From assembly GCA_014654535.1 (NCBI GenBank), contig BNBA01000013.1:1-64000 (forward strand): a stretch of 64,000 nucleotides of DNA. The letters run 5' to 3'. Source of the DNA: Xanthomonas boreopolis. Its GTDB lineage: Bacteria > Pseudomonadota > Gammaproteobacteria > Xanthomonadales > Xanthomonadaceae. The notes under the pieces are model-generated. The model did not search any database and was not told the DNA's origin. It was given only the letters and a program-made list of their open reading frames with translations. A program made the position numbers and the translations under genes. The stretch's first letter is position 1. Every line of letters starts with the position of its first letter. Positions 33,087 to 42,349 of this stretch are shown in pieces.

Positions 33087-35867
33087 TTAATGCGCCTCGT
33101 CCCAGTTGTCGCCCACGCCCGCATCGACCACCAGCGGCACCCGCAACCGCGCCGCGCCGGCCATCCGCTCGACCACGTTGCGGCGCAACTCCTCGACGAA
33201 GGCCTCCTCGACCTCGAACACCAGTTCGTCGTGCACCTGCAGGATCATCAGCGCGGGGCTTTCACCGGACTCGTTGCGCTGCCCGGCCAGCCAGCCGTCC
33301 ACCGCCACCATCGCGCGCTTGATGATGTCCGCCGCCGTGCCCTGCATCGGCGCGTTGATCGCGGCGCGCTCGGCGCCGGCCCGTTGCGCCTGGTTGCCGC
33401 TGGCGATGTAGTCCAGGTACAGGCGGCGCCCGAACACGGTCTCCACGTAGCCCTTCTCGCGCGCCTGCTGGCGGGTGTTCTCCATGAAGTCGCGCACGCC
33501 CGAGAAACGGCTGAAGTACAGCGCGATGTAGTCCTGCGCCTCGCCGCGGCCGATGCCGAGCTGGCGCGCCAGGCCGAACGCGCTCATCCCGTACATCAGG
33601 CCGAAGTTGATCGCCTTGGCGGCGCGGCGCTCGTTCGCGGTGACCTCGTCGATCCTGCGCCCGAACACCTCCGCCGCGGTGGCGCGGTGCACGTCGGCGC
33701 CGGACTCGAACGCGGCGACCAGGCCCGGGTCGCCGGACAGGTGCGCCATGATCCGCAGCTCGATCTGCGAGTAGTCGCAGGCGACCAGCTTGCGTCCCGG
33801 CGGGGCGACGAAGGCGCGGCGGATGCGGCGGCCGTCGTCGGTGCGGATCGGGATGTTCTGCAGGTTGGGGTCGGACGAGGACAGCCGCCCGGTGGCCGCG
33901 CCGGCCTGGTGGTAGCTGGTGTGCACGCGCCCGGTCTGCGGATGGATCATCTCCGGCAGCTTGTCGGTGTAGGTGCTGCGCAGCTTGGCCAGGCCACGGT
34001 ATTCCAGGATCACCCGCGGCAGCTCGTGCTGGTCGGCGATCGCCTCCAGCGCCTCCTCGTTGGTGGACGGCTGGCCCTTGGGCGTCTTCACCACCGCCGG
34101 CAGCTTCAGTTCGTCGAACAGCAGCGCCTGCAACTGCTTGGGCGAATCCAGGTTGAACGCGCGCCCGGCCAGCTCGGTGGCCTTCTGCTGCGCGGCCAGC
34201 ATCCGCCGCGACAGGTCCGCGCTCTGCCGGCGCAGCTCCTCGGCGTCGACCTGCACGCCGTTGGCCTCGATCCGCTCCAGCACCGCCACCAGCGGCATCT
34301 CGATCCCGCGGTAGACCGACTCCAGGCCCGGCTCGGCCGCCAGCTTGGGCGCCAGCACGCGGTGCAGGCGCAGGGTGATGTCGGCATCCTCGGCGGCGTA
34401 GCGGGTCGCCTCGTCCAGGCCGACGTGCGAGAACGGGATCTGCTTGGCGCCCTTGCCGGCCACATCCTCGTACTTGACCGTCTCGTAGCCGAGGTAGCGC
34501 TTGGCCAGGCTGTCCATGTCGTGGCGGGCGCTGCCGGAATTGAGCACGAAGCTCTCCAGCAAGGTGTCGTCGGCATAGCCGGCCAGGGCGATGCCGTGGC
34601 GGCGCATCACGTGCAGGTCGTACTTGCCGTGCTGGCCGAGCTTGCGCACCGAGGCGTCCTCCAGCAGCGGGCGCAGCAGGTCCAGCGCCTGCGCGCGGTC
34701 CAGCTGGGCCGGCGCGCCGGGATAGTCGTGGCCCAGCGGCAGGTAGGCCGCCTTGCCCGGTTCGGCGGCGAAGCTCAGGCCGACCAGGTTGGCCTGCATC
34801 GCGTCGAGGCTGTCGGTCTCGGTGTCGAAGGCGAACTGGCCGGCCTCGCGCAGGCGCGCGATCCAGGCCTGCAGCTGCGCGGCGGACAGGATCGTCTCGT
34901 ACTCGCCGGGCGCGGACAGCGCCGGGTCGAGGTCGGCCGCGGTGGCCGGCACCGGCGCGGCGACGAAGCCGGTGCCGCGCGCGCGCCCGGGCTCGGTCTC
35001 GCCGACCGCCGGCGCCGCGGCGCCGCCGTCCAGCTCCTTCAGCGCCTGGGTGAACCCGTAGCGCTGGTACAGCCCGCGCAGCGCCTCGGTGTCGCGCTCG
35101 CGCAGCACCAGGTCCTGCGGGCGCTTGTCCAGCGCCACGTCGGTCTTGATCGTCACCAGCTCGCGGTTGAGCGGCAGCCGCGGCAGCGCCGCGCGCAGGT
35201 TGTCGCCGATCTTGCCCTTGATCTTGTCCGCGTTGGCGACGATCGCGTCGAGCGAGCCGTATTCGCCCAGCCACTTGGCCGCGGTCTTGGGCCCGCACTT
35301 CTCCACGCCCGGCACGTTGTCCACCGCGTCGCCCATCAGCGCCAGCAGGTCGACGATCTGGCCGGGGTTCACGCCGAACTTGCCGAACACCGCCGCGTCC
35401 GAGTCCATCCGGCTGCCGCTCATCGTGTTCACCAGTTCGATGCCGGGCCGCACCAGCTGGGCGAAGTCCTTGTCGCCGGTGGAGATGGTCACCGCGATGC
35501 CGTCGGCCGCGCCGGCCAGCGCCAGCGTGCCGATCACGTCGTCGGCCTCCACCCCGTCCACGCGCAGGATGTCGATGCCGAGCGCGTGCACGATCTCGCA
35601 CATCGGCTGCACCTGCGCGCGCAGGTCGTCCGGCATCGGCGGCCGCTGCGCCTTGTATTCGGGGTAGAGCTCGTCGCGGAAGGTCTTGCCAGGCGCGTCG
35701 ACCACGAAGGCGACGTAGTCGGGCCTTTCCTTCAACGTCGCGCGCAGCATGTTGACCACGCCGAACAGCGCGCCGGTGGGCTCGCCCTGGGCGTTGCTCA
35801 GCGGCGGCAGCGCGTGGAACGCGCGGTACAGGTAACTGGACCCGTCGATCAGGACTAATCTGCTCAT
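33087..35867 (-). CDS. polA: DNA polymerase I
   Basis: This 926-residue enzyme carries out repair and Okazaki-fragment processing. It has a 5'-3' exonuclease domain in the first ~300 residues (MSRLVLIDGSSYLYRAFHAL, GVEADDVIGTLA), a 3'-5' proofreading domain with the intact exo I motif FDTETDSLD, and the family A polymerase domain with DYSQIELRIMAHLSG, RRAAKAINFGLMYGM and the C-terminal VHDELVFEVEE motif. All three activities appear intact. The start at ATG 35867 leaves 82 bp to the divergent lipoprotein gene. Confidence 0.97.
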   Translation of the reverse strand: MSRLVLIDGSSYLYRAFHALPPLSNAQGEPTGALFGVVNMLRATLKERPDYVAFVVDAPGKTFRDELYPEYKAQRPPMPDDLRAQVQPMCEIVHALGIDILRVDGVEADDVIGTLALAGAADGIAVTISTGDKDFAQLVRPGIELVNTMSGSRMDSDAAVFGKFGVNPGQIVDLLALMGDAVDNVPGVEKCGPKTAAKWLGEYGSLDAIVANADKIKGKIGDNLRAALPRLPLNRELVTIKTDVALDKRPQDLVLRERDTEALRGLYQRYGFTQALKELDGGAAAPAVGETEPGRARGTGFVAAPVPATAADLDPALSAPGEYETILSAAQLQAWIARLREAGQFAFDTETDSLDAMQANLVGLSFAAEPGKAAYLPLGHDYPGAPAQLDRAQALDLLRPLLEDASVRKLGQHGKYDLHVMRRHGIALAGYADDTLLESFVLNSGSARHDMDSLAKRYLGYETVKYEDVAGKGAKQIPFSHVGLDEATRYAAEDADITLRLHRVLAPKLAAEPGLESVYRGIEMPLVAVLERIEANGVQVDAEELRRQSADLSRRMLAAQQKATELAGRAFNLDSPKQLQALLFDELKLPAVVKTPKGQPSTNEEALEAIADQHELPRVILEYRGLAKLRSTYTDKLPEMIHPQTGRVHTSYHQAGAATGRLSSSDPNLQNIPIRTDDGRRIRRAFVAPPGRKLVACDYSQIELRIMAHLSGDPGLVAAFESGADVHRATAAEVFGRRIDEVTANERRAAKAINFGLMYGMSAFGLARQLGIGRGEAQDYIALYFSRFSGVRDFMENTRQQAREKGYVETVFGRRLYLDYIASGNQAQRAGAERAAINAPMQGTAADIIKRAMVAVDGWLAGQRNESGESPALMILQVHDELVFEVEEAFVEELRRNVVERMAGAARLRVPLVVDAGVGDNWDEAH

Positions 35868-35949
35868 CGCGCCATTCTACGCGGCCGCCCCGCGCACGGC
35901 CGCGGCGACAGCGCGCATAATCGCGGGTACCCCGCATGGAGTCCCGACG

Positions 35950-36237
35950 ATGAAACGAGCGAGCCTGCTACTGGCGCCCCTCCTGTTGCTGGCCGGCTGC
36001 GCGACCCTCGGGTCCGACGGCGCGCCGCTGGACCTGCGCGACGCCGACATTTCCAGCAAGACCATGGACAACGGCGACAAGATCGACGAGTACCGCGTGG
36101 CCGGCCAGCTGCGCATGGTCAAGATCACCCCGGTGCGCGGGGCGCCCTATTACCTGTACGACAAGGACGGCGACGGCCGCTTCGACAACGACCGCGAGGG
36201 CGTTTCGCCGGTGTATTGGAAGCTGTACAGCTGGTGA
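35950..36237 (+). CDS. DUF2782-like lipoprotein (95 aa)
   Basis: This small exported protein has a lipobox (LLLAGC, Cys at about residue 17), so it should be lipid-anchored after cleavage. The mature part EYRVAGQLRMVKITPVRGAPYY, YDKDGDGRFDND resembles DUF2782, a family often found beside polA in gammaproteobacteria. No function is established. The DxDGDGRFD stretch recalls a calcium-binding loop, which is only a suggestion. It is divergent from polA. Confidence 0.82.
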   Translation: MKRASLLLAPLLLLAGCATLGSDGAPLDLRDADISSKTMDNGDKIDEYRVAGQLRMVKITPVRGAPYYLYDKDGDGRFDNDREGVSPVYWKLYSW

Positions 36238-36287
36238 GGGATCCGGGAAAGCATCCGGGTCCGGCTGGCAAGCGCCCCGATGCTTTT

Positions 36288-36367
36288 CAGATTTTCGCGG
36301 GAGGGGACTCCGGCACCGACCGTCGGCCGGCAAAAGCCCCGTCGGGACTGAAGTCCCTCCCACAACA
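36288..36367. repeat. REP copies, GGGACTTCAGTCCC family
   Basis: The inverted copy GTCGGGACTGAAGTCCCTCC (from 36341) ends in CACAAC. A decayed partner, TTCGCGGGAGGGGACTCCGG, lies upstream near 36293. The remaining bases up to the usp stop hold CGGGCCCAGGCCGTCCCGGG, a GC-rich inverted repeat. There is no gene in this 208-bp convergent gap. Confidence 0.8.
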
Positions 36368-36445
36368 GCGTTCGATCCGAAGCCGGGTTGCCCCTGGTTC
36401 CGAGGCTCCAGACCCGGGCCCAGGCCGTCCCGGGCCCGGCTCCGG

Positions 36446-36892
36446 TCACCTCACCACCAGCACTGGCACCGTGCTGCCGGTCAGCACCTCGATGGTCTGG
36501 CTGCCCAGCAGCACCCGGCTCATGCCGCGGCGGCCGTGCGAGGTCATCACGATCAGGTCGCTGCCGCAGTCCTTGGCGGTCTGCAGGATGCCTTCGGCGG
36601 CATAGCGGTCCAGCACATGGTGCGGGGTCGCTGACACCCCGGCCGCGCCGGCGGCCTCCAGCGCCGGCTTGAGGATGGCCTGCGCGCCTTCCTCGCGCTC
36701 CTTCCTGTACTCGGGGCTGGCCTCGTAGCCGACGCTCCAGCCCATCGCGTCGTACATGCCCATGGCCCAGGGCTCGGACACGGTGACGAGGTCGACCGCC
36801 GCGCCGGTATCCTTGGCCAGGGTCAGGCCCTGCTGCAGACCGCGGTTGGCCAGTTCGGAGCCGTCGATGGCGATCAGGATGCGCTTGTACAT
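36446..36892 (-). CDS. Universal stress protein (UspA family)
   Basis: This 148-residue single-domain Usp has MYKRILIAIDGSELA at the start and the ATP-binding loop GRRGMSRVLLGS at 120-131, followed by VPVLVVR. The G-x2-G-x6-GS loop suggests nucleotide binding. Such proteins aid survival under anaerobiosis and starvation. A perfect FNR-type box lies 66 bp upstream, suggesting induction on oxygen limitation. The gene follows uvrD on the same strand but probably has its own promoter. Confidence 0.92.
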   Translation of the reverse strand: MYKRILIAIDGSELANRGLQQGLTLAKDTGAAVDLVTVSEPWAMGMYDAMGWSVGYEASPEYRKEREEGAQAILKPALEAAGAAGVSATPHHVLDRYAAEGILQTAKDCGSDLIVMTSHGRRGMSRVLLGSQTIEVLTGSTVPVLVVR

Positions 36893-36957
36893 GTCGATCT
36901 CCGGTTACGCCGTCGATGACGGCGACCTACCATCGCACACACTGCCTAAAGGCAGCG

Positions 36958-36971
36958 TTGATCCCGATCAA
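36958..36971 (-). promoter_or_regulatory. FNR/Anr-type binding site upstream of the usp gene
   Basis: TTGATCCCGATCAA matches the FNR consensus TTGAT-N4-ATCAA at every fixed position. Its centre is about 72 bp before the usp start codon, and it overlaps the last bases of uvrD. For a class II promoter the transcript would start near 36923; the -10 region there is weak, as expected for an activator-dependent promoter. Usp genes under Anr control are known in Pseudomonas. Confidence 0.65.
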
Positions 36972-39154
36972 ACCACCGTCAGGTTGGCGTAGGCCATCAC
37001 CAGCCACTTGGCGCCGTGCTCGTCGAACTGCACCTGCACGCGGGCGTGCGCACCGCTGCCCTCGTAGTCGGTGACCACGCCGTTGCCGAACTTGGCATGC
37101 ACCACGTTGGCGCCGAGCTTGATCGGCGCGGCTTCGACCACGCCGTGCACCGGCCCGCGCACCGCGCCCAGCGAGGCCTGGCGCGAGACCTGCACCTTCG
37201 GGCGCACCTCGTGCAGCAGCTCGCGCGGGATCTCGCGCAGGAAGCGCGAGGGCACGTTGTAGTTGTCCTGGCCGTGGATGCGGCGCGACTCGGCATAGCT
37301 GAGCACCAGCTTCTGGCGGGCGCGGGTGATGCCGACATAGGCCAGCCGGCGCTCCTCCTCGAGCCGGCCGCTCTCCTCCAGCGAACGCGCGCTCGGGAAC
37401 AGCCCGTCCTCCAGCCCGACCAGGAACACCAGCGGGAACTCCAGGCCCTTGGCCGAGTGCAGCGTCATCAGCTGCACGCCTTCCTCGCCGGCCTGGGCCT
37501 GGCCCTCGCCCGCCTCCAGCGAGGCGTAGGACAGGAACGCGACCAGCTCGGTCATGCCCTGGACCTCCTCGTCGCCCTCGGGCAGCACGAAGCGCGAGGC
37601 CACCGAGACCAGTTCGTCCAGGTTCTCGGTGCGCGATTCCGAATCCAGCCCGCCGCGGCTCTCCTTCGACCAGTGCTCGCGCAGGCCGGAGCGCGCCAGC
37701 ACGTGGTCGATGCGCTCGGACAGGTGCATCTGCGCGCTTTCCGCGCCGAGCTGCTGGACCAGGTTGAGGAAACCGGCCAGCGCGTTGCGCGCGCGCGCGG
37801 CCAGTCCGGACGACTGGGTGCAGGCCATCGCCGCCTCCCACAGCGACAGCTGCTGCGCACGCGCCAGCCGCCGCACTTCGTCCAGGGTGCGCTCGCCGAT
37901 GCCGCGCGCCGGGGTGTTTACGGCGCGCTCGAACGCCGCATCGTCGCTGCGGTTGGCCAGCAGGCGCAGGTAGGCCAGCGCATCCTTGATCTCGGCGCGC
38001 TCGAAGAAGCGCATGCCGCCGTAGACGCGGTACGGGATCTGTTCGGACAGCAGCGCCTCTTCGAACGCGCGCGACTGCGCGTTGCTGCGGTAGAGCACCG
38101 CGAGCTCGCCGTAGCTGCCGCCGTCGCGCACCCACTGGCGCGCGCGCTCGACCACGTAGCGGGCCTCGTCGACCTCGTTGTAGGCCGCATACAGGTCGAT
38201 CGGCTCGCCCTCGCCCGACTCGGTCCACAGCTGCTTGCCGATGCGGTCCGGGTTGTGCGCAATCACCGCGTTGGCGGCGCCGAGGATGTTGGCGCTGGAA
38301 CGGTAGTTCTGCTCAAGCCGGATCACCTGCGCGCCGGCGAAATCCTTGAGGAAGCGCTGCACGTTCTCGACCTTGGCGCCGCGCCAGCCGTAGATCGCCT
38401 GGTCGTCGTCGCCGACCACGAACACGTGGCCGGAATCGCCGGCGAGCACGCGCACGAACGCGTACTGGATCGCGTTGGTGTCCTGGAACTCGTCCACCAG
38501 GATCTCGCGGAAGCGCGCGCGGTAATGCGCCAGCAGCGCCGGGTTGTCGCGCAGCAGCTCGTGCGCGCGCAGCAGCAGTTCGGCGAAATCGACCAGGCCG
38601 GCGCGGTCGCAGCGTTCCTGGTAGGCGGCGTAGATGCGGCGCTGGGCCTCGGTCCAGTCGTCGCGCGCCTCCGGCTGGATGTGCTCCGGCCGGCGGCCCT
38701 CGTCCTTCTGCGCGTTGATCCACCACATCGCCTGCTTGGGCGGGTAGCGCGACTCGTCCAGCTCCAGCGCCTGCACCGTACGCTTGACCAACCGCAGCTG
38801 GTCGTCGCTGTCCATGACCTGGAAGCCTTCCGGCAGCTTCGCGTCCTGCCAGTGCAGCCGCAGCAGCCGATGGGCCAGGCCGTGGAACGTGCCGATCCAC
38901 ATGCCGCGGCTGCCCTGCCGCAACTGCAGGTCGGTGCGCTGGCGCATCTCGCCGGCGGCCTTGTTGGTGAAGGTCACCGCTAGGATGCCGTGCGTGGGCA
39001 CGCCGTGGACTTCGTTCAGCCAGGCGATGCGATGCGTGAGCACGCGCGTCTTGCCGGATCCGGCGCCCGCCAGCACCAGATAGTGCCCGGGAGGAGCGGA
39101 AACGGCCTCGCGCTGGGCGGGGTTCAGGTGATCGAGCAAATGAGAGACATCCAC
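36968..39154 (-). CDS. uvrD: DNA helicase II (UvrD/Rep superfamily 1A)
   Basis: This 728-residue 3'-5' helicase acts in nucleotide-excision and mismatch repair. Motif I is GAGSGKT at 30-36; others seen are TFTNKAAGEM, VDEFQDTNAIQY, VVGDDDQAIYGWRGA, RLEQNYRSS, TLHSAKGLEFPLVFLVG and YVGITRARQKLVLSYA. The C-terminal Tudor-like tail VVHAKFGNGVVTDYEGSG is typical of UvrD and not of Rep. ATG 39154 starts MDVSHLLDHLNPAQREAV. Confidence 0.95.
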   Translation of the reverse strand: MDVSHLLDHLNPAQREAVSAPPGHYLVLAGAGSGKTRVLTHRIAWLNEVHGVPTHGILAVTFTNKAAGEMRQRTDLQLRQGSRGMWIGTFHGLAHRLLRLHWQDAKLPEGFQVMDSDDQLRLVKRTVQALELDESRYPPKQAMWWINAQKDEGRRPEHIQPEARDDWTEAQRRIYAAYQERCDRAGLVDFAELLLRAHELLRDNPALLAHYRARFREILVDEFQDTNAIQYAFVRVLAGDSGHVFVVGDDDQAIYGWRGAKVENVQRFLKDFAGAQVIRLEQNYRSSANILGAANAVIAHNPDRIGKQLWTESGEGEPIDLYAAYNEVDEARYVVERARQWVRDGGSYGELAVLYRSNAQSRAFEEALLSEQIPYRVYGGMRFFERAEIKDALAYLRLLANRSDDAAFERAVNTPARGIGERTLDEVRRLARAQQLSLWEAAMACTQSSGLAARARNALAGFLNLVQQLGAESAQMHLSERIDHVLARSGLREHWSKESRGGLDSESRTENLDELVSVASRFVLPEGDEEVQGMTELVAFLSYASLEAGEGQAQAGEEGVQLMTLHSAKGLEFPLVFLVGLEDGLFPSARSLEESGRLEEERRLAYVGITRARQKLVLSYAESRRIHGQDNYNVPSRFLREIPRELLHEVRPKVQVSRQASLGAVRGPVHGVVEAAPIKLGANVVHAKFGNGVVTDYEGSGAHARVQVQFDEHGAKWLVMAYANLTVV

Positions 39155-39221
39155 CCGCGCATTTTACGCGAAGCGGGACCCGGGACCCGGCGGAGTGGCA
39201 AGCCAACTCAGGAACGGGTGT

Positions 39222-39392
39222 TGTGGGAGGGACTTCAGCCCCGGCAGGGCTTTACCGAGAAAGCGGAGTGGGGTTTGGGCACCCGGATTCCGGAAGAGCG
39301 ACAAGCCAGCTCCGGATCGGGTGTCGTTGTGGAGGGACTTCAGTCCCGACAAGGCTTGCCGGCCACCTGTCGGGACTGAAGTCCCTCCGACG
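39222..39392. repeat. Three REP copies, GGGACTTCAGTCCC family
   Basis: There are two direct copies, GTGGGAGGGACTTCAGCCCC near 39223 and GTGGAGGGACTTCAGTCCCG near 39329, and one inverted copy, TCGGGACTGAAGTCCCTCCG near 39370. A repeated context, AGCCAACTCAGGAACGGGTG and AGCCAGCTCCGGATCGGGTG, precedes the two direct copies, so a unit of about 106 bp has been duplicated. The 314-bp gap between uvrD and the FAD-protein gene holds no gene. Confidence 0.85.
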
Positions 39393-39468
39393 GGAAGCGA
39401 AGAACTGCAAAGGAGCATCGGATCGCCCGGCAACCGAACCCAGGCAAAGATGCTTTCCCGGCCCGGCC

Positions 39469-40851
39469 TCACAACGCCAGCAATCCCCTCGCCACGTCCC
39501 GTGCCTGCTCGCGCAGCTCCGGGATCGCCAGGCTCTCCCACAACCGGCCGATGCGCAGGCTGCCGATCACCCGGATGCGCGGGTCGGCCTCGCCATCGGC
39601 AGCGACCAGGCATCCCTCGTCGTCGGTATCCACGCCGATGCCATGCGGCCCCGCCACCGCGAGGCCGCTGCCCAGCAGTTGCTGCAGCAGCGGATTGCGC
39701 ATCGCCTGCACCCGCATCTCCACGCCGGTGGCGTTGACGATCTGGTGCGCATCCAGCTGCAGCATGCCGCCCTGCGCGGAACGCGCGCCCAGCTGCACGC
39801 AATTCGCGACCGGGAACACCGTGTCCAGGCGCGCACGGTGCACGCGCAACTGGCCGCTGGCCTGCATGCCGCGCAAGCGCGCATGGACTTCCGGCGCGAT
39901 CCGGTGCCGGTGCACGTCCCAATAGCGCACGACATGGCGCAGGAAGCGGCGCTGGTCGGCGCAGGACAGCGACCGCCACAGCGCCTGGCCGTGCGGGCGC
40001 AGCGCATCCATCACGCTCTGCCACGGCGTGCCGAGGGCGGCCGCGGCACGCGCGCGCTCGCGCAGCGCGCGCATGCGCCTGCGCAACGGCATGGCCAGCA
40101 ACGCCTGCACGTCCAGGTCGGCAGCAGCGCCTTGCGCGTGCGGCAACGGCATCAAGCCGTGGCGCGAGACCACGTGCACCGGCCCGCGATGGCCGCGCGC
40201 ATGCAGCGTCACCACGCTGTCGGCCATGCTCAGTCCGGAGCCGACGATGCATACCGCCGACTCGGGCGGTATCCCGGCCAAGGCCGCGCTGTCCCACGCC
40301 TCCACGAGGTGCCGCCGCTCCAGGCCGGTGGCGCCGCGCGCCGGCAGCGGCCGCAGCGCGTTGCCGACCGCCAGCACCACGCGCCGGGCCCGCAGTTCGC
40401 CCTGGCCCGCGAGCCGCAGTCTCATCGCGCCGCCGGCCTTCTCCAGCTCGACCACGCGGTCGTGGATCACCTCGAACGTCGCCACGCTGCCTTCCCGCGC
40501 TTGCCGCAGGCGTTCCCGCAGGTAGTCCGCGTAGGTCCGGCGCGCGACGTAGCGCTGCTCCAGCCGGGAGTCCGGCGCCTGCCCCGGATCGGCCCGGCCT
40601 TGCAGGAACGCCACGAAATCGCCCGGCAGCTCCGGGAACGCGCTCATCTTGCCGGCCGGCACGTTGAGCAGGTGCTCGTCGCGGCGCGTCGAATAGGCCA
40701 CGCCTTCGGCCAGCGCCGCCGCCGTTCCCACCATGACGACGTGGACCGCACTGCGGGCCTGCCGCAACAGCTGGATCGCCGCGAGCACGCCGGAGGCGCC
40801 GCCGCCGATGAGGGCGATATCGCAATCGCGGCCGGACATCTGTTCGTTCAT
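39469..40851 (-). CDS. FAD/NAD(P)-binding protein (NAD_binding_9 type)
   Basis: This 460-residue flavoprotein-like enzyme has IALIGGGASGVLAAIQLL (Rossmann GxGxxG) at residues 12-29 and a second dinucleotide motif VCIVGSGLSMADSV in the middle. RDEHLLNVPAGKMSAFPE and YADYLRERL are typical of the COG4529 group. The substrate and pathway are unknown; relatives include siderophore- and lipid-modifying oxidoreductases. Neighbours give no clue. It is 40 bp downstream of the cardiolipin synthase gene on the same strand and may be co-transcribed with it. Confidence 0.78.
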   Translation of the reverse strand: MNEQMSGRDCDIALIGGGASGVLAAIQLLRQARSAVHVVMVGTAAALAEGVAYSTRRDEHLLNVPAGKMSAFPELPGDFVAFLQGRADPGQAPDSRLEQRYVARRTYADYLRERLRQAREGSVATFEVIHDRVVELEKAGGAMRLRLAGQGELRARRVVLAVGNALRPLPARGATGLERRHLVEAWDSAALAGIPPESAVCIVGSGLSMADSVVTLHARGHRGPVHVVSRHGLMPLPHAQGAAADLDVQALLAMPLRRRMRALRERARAAAALGTPWQSVMDALRPHGQALWRSLSCADQRRFLRHVVRYWDVHRHRIAPEVHARLRGMQASGQLRVHRARLDTVFPVANCVQLGARSAQGGMLQLDAHQIVNATGVEMRVQAMRNPLLQQLLGSGLAVAGPHGIGVDTDDEGCLVAADGEADPRIRVIGSLRIGRLWESLAIPELREQARDVARGLLAL

Positions 40852-40891
40852 CCCCGCGATTGTAGAGGATGGCGTTCGCCGGCCGCGCCGG

Positions 40892-42310
40892 CTACATCAG
40901 CGCATCGGCCAGCCGCGCGATGCCCTCGCGGCTGCGCCGCCATGCCGGGCGCGCGCGCCACTGCGCCAGGTCGAGCTGGACCGCATCGGCCAGGTAGTCG
41001 CGTTCGACCTCGCGCAGGCGCGCCACCACGCCGCGGTCGTAGCAGAGCATGCCGATCTCGGCGTTGAGCGCGAACGAGCGGATGTCGAGGTTGATCGAGC
41101 CGACCAGCGCCACGTCGTCGTCCACGCTCATGTGCTTGGCGTGCAGGAAATGCGGCCGGTACAGCGCGATCTTGACCCCGCAGCGGAGCAGGTCGTCGTA
41201 GTACGCCTCCTGTGCCCAGGCGGTGAGGCGCTGGTTGTTGCTCTCCGACAGGATCAGCTGCACGTCCAGGCCGGACACGCCGGCGATGCGCAAGGCGCTC
41301 AGCGTGGCCTCGTCCGGCACGAAGTAGGGCGTGACCAGCACGATCCTGCGGCGCGCCAGGTGGATCAGCGCATTGACCGCATCGCGCGCGTTCTCGAACG
41401 GATACGCCGGCCCGCTCGGCAGCAGCTGCGCGGCCACGTCCTGCGGGTACGACGGCGCGTCGGGCAGCACCTGCAGGCGCTCGCCGGTCTCGACGAACCA
41501 GTCGCTGGCGAATACCGCCTCCAGGTGGTTCACCGCCGGCCCCTGCACCCGCGCGACCAGTTCGCGGTTGGGATGCCCGCGCACGAACCCCGGTTCGGCC
41601 AGGTTCTGCGAGCCGACGAAGCCGATGCGGTTGTCGACAACGGCGATCTTGCGGTGGTTGCGCAGGTCCATGCGGCCGCTGCGGCGCCAGCGCAGGCCGC
41701 CCGGCAGCACCGCATGCACCTGCACCCCGCCGCGGACCAGCGCGCGGCGATAGCGGCGCAGGCCACGCTTGGCGCCCACCGCATCCAGCAGCAGTCGCAC
41801 CTGCACGCCGCGCGCGGCGGCCCGCAGCAATGCGTCGGCCACCGCCTGGCCGACCGCGTCGTCGAACATCAGGTAGTACAGCAGGTGCACGCGCTCGCGC
41901 GCGCCGTCGATGTCGGCGATCAGCGCCCGCAGCGCGCCGTCGTAGTCGTCGAGCAGTTCCACCGCATTGCCGCGGGTGGGCATGAAGTCGCCCTGCCGCT
42001 CCACCAGCGGCACCATCTCCGCCGCCACCGTCGCCTCGCCCGGCGGCCACCGCAGCGAGGTCAGCGCCACCTGCTGCTCGCAGATCACCTGCGAGGCCTG
42101 CGCCTGCCGCTGCAGGCGCTGCCGCGACAGCCACGGATGGCCGAACAGCAGGTACAGCGGCAGTCCCAGCAGCGGCACGAAGCCGACCAGCAGCAGCCAG
42201 CTGCGCGCCGCACCCGGCGTGGTGCGCGTGGGAATCCACAGCAGCGCGACCAGGCGGATCGCCCAGTCCAGCGCCAGCAGCCAGGTTCCATCCCACCCGT
42301 GCGGCAACAT
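40892..42310 (-). CDS. cls: Cardiolipin synthase (phospholipase D family)
   Basis: This 472-residue inner-membrane enzyme joins two phosphatidylglycerols to make cardiolipin. Two hydrophobic N-terminal helices (10-27 and 38-57) precede two PLD domains. The HxK-x4-D motifs are intact: His219, Lys221, Asp226 in NHRKIAVVDN, and His390, Lys392, Asp397 in HAKHMSVDDD. Length and layout match bacterial ClsA. The start at ATG 42310 lies 39 bp after the LysR gene, on the same strand. Confidence 0.92.
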   Translation of the reverse strand: MLPHGWDGTWLLALDWAIRLVALLWIPTRTTPGAARSWLLLVGFVPLLGLPLYLLFGHPWLSRQRLQRQAQASQVICEQQVALTSLRWPPGEATVAAEMVPLVERQGDFMPTRGNAVELLDDYDGALRALIADIDGARERVHLLYYLMFDDAVGQAVADALLRAAARGVQVRLLLDAVGAKRGLRRYRRALVRGGVQVHAVLPGGLRWRRSGRMDLRNHRKIAVVDNRIGFVGSQNLAEPGFVRGHPNRELVARVQGPAVNHLEAVFASDWFVETGERLQVLPDAPSYPQDVAAQLLPSGPAYPFENARDAVNALIHLARRRIVLVTPYFVPDEATLSALRIAGVSGLDVQLILSESNNQRLTAWAQEAYYDDLLRCGVKIALYRPHFLHAKHMSVDDDVALVGSINLDIRSFALNAEIGMLCYDRGVVARLREVERDYLADAVQLDLAQWRARPAWRRSREGIARLADALM

Positions 42311-42349
42311 TCACGCTTCTCCTTCGGCCCTGGCCGATTCTGCCTGGAC

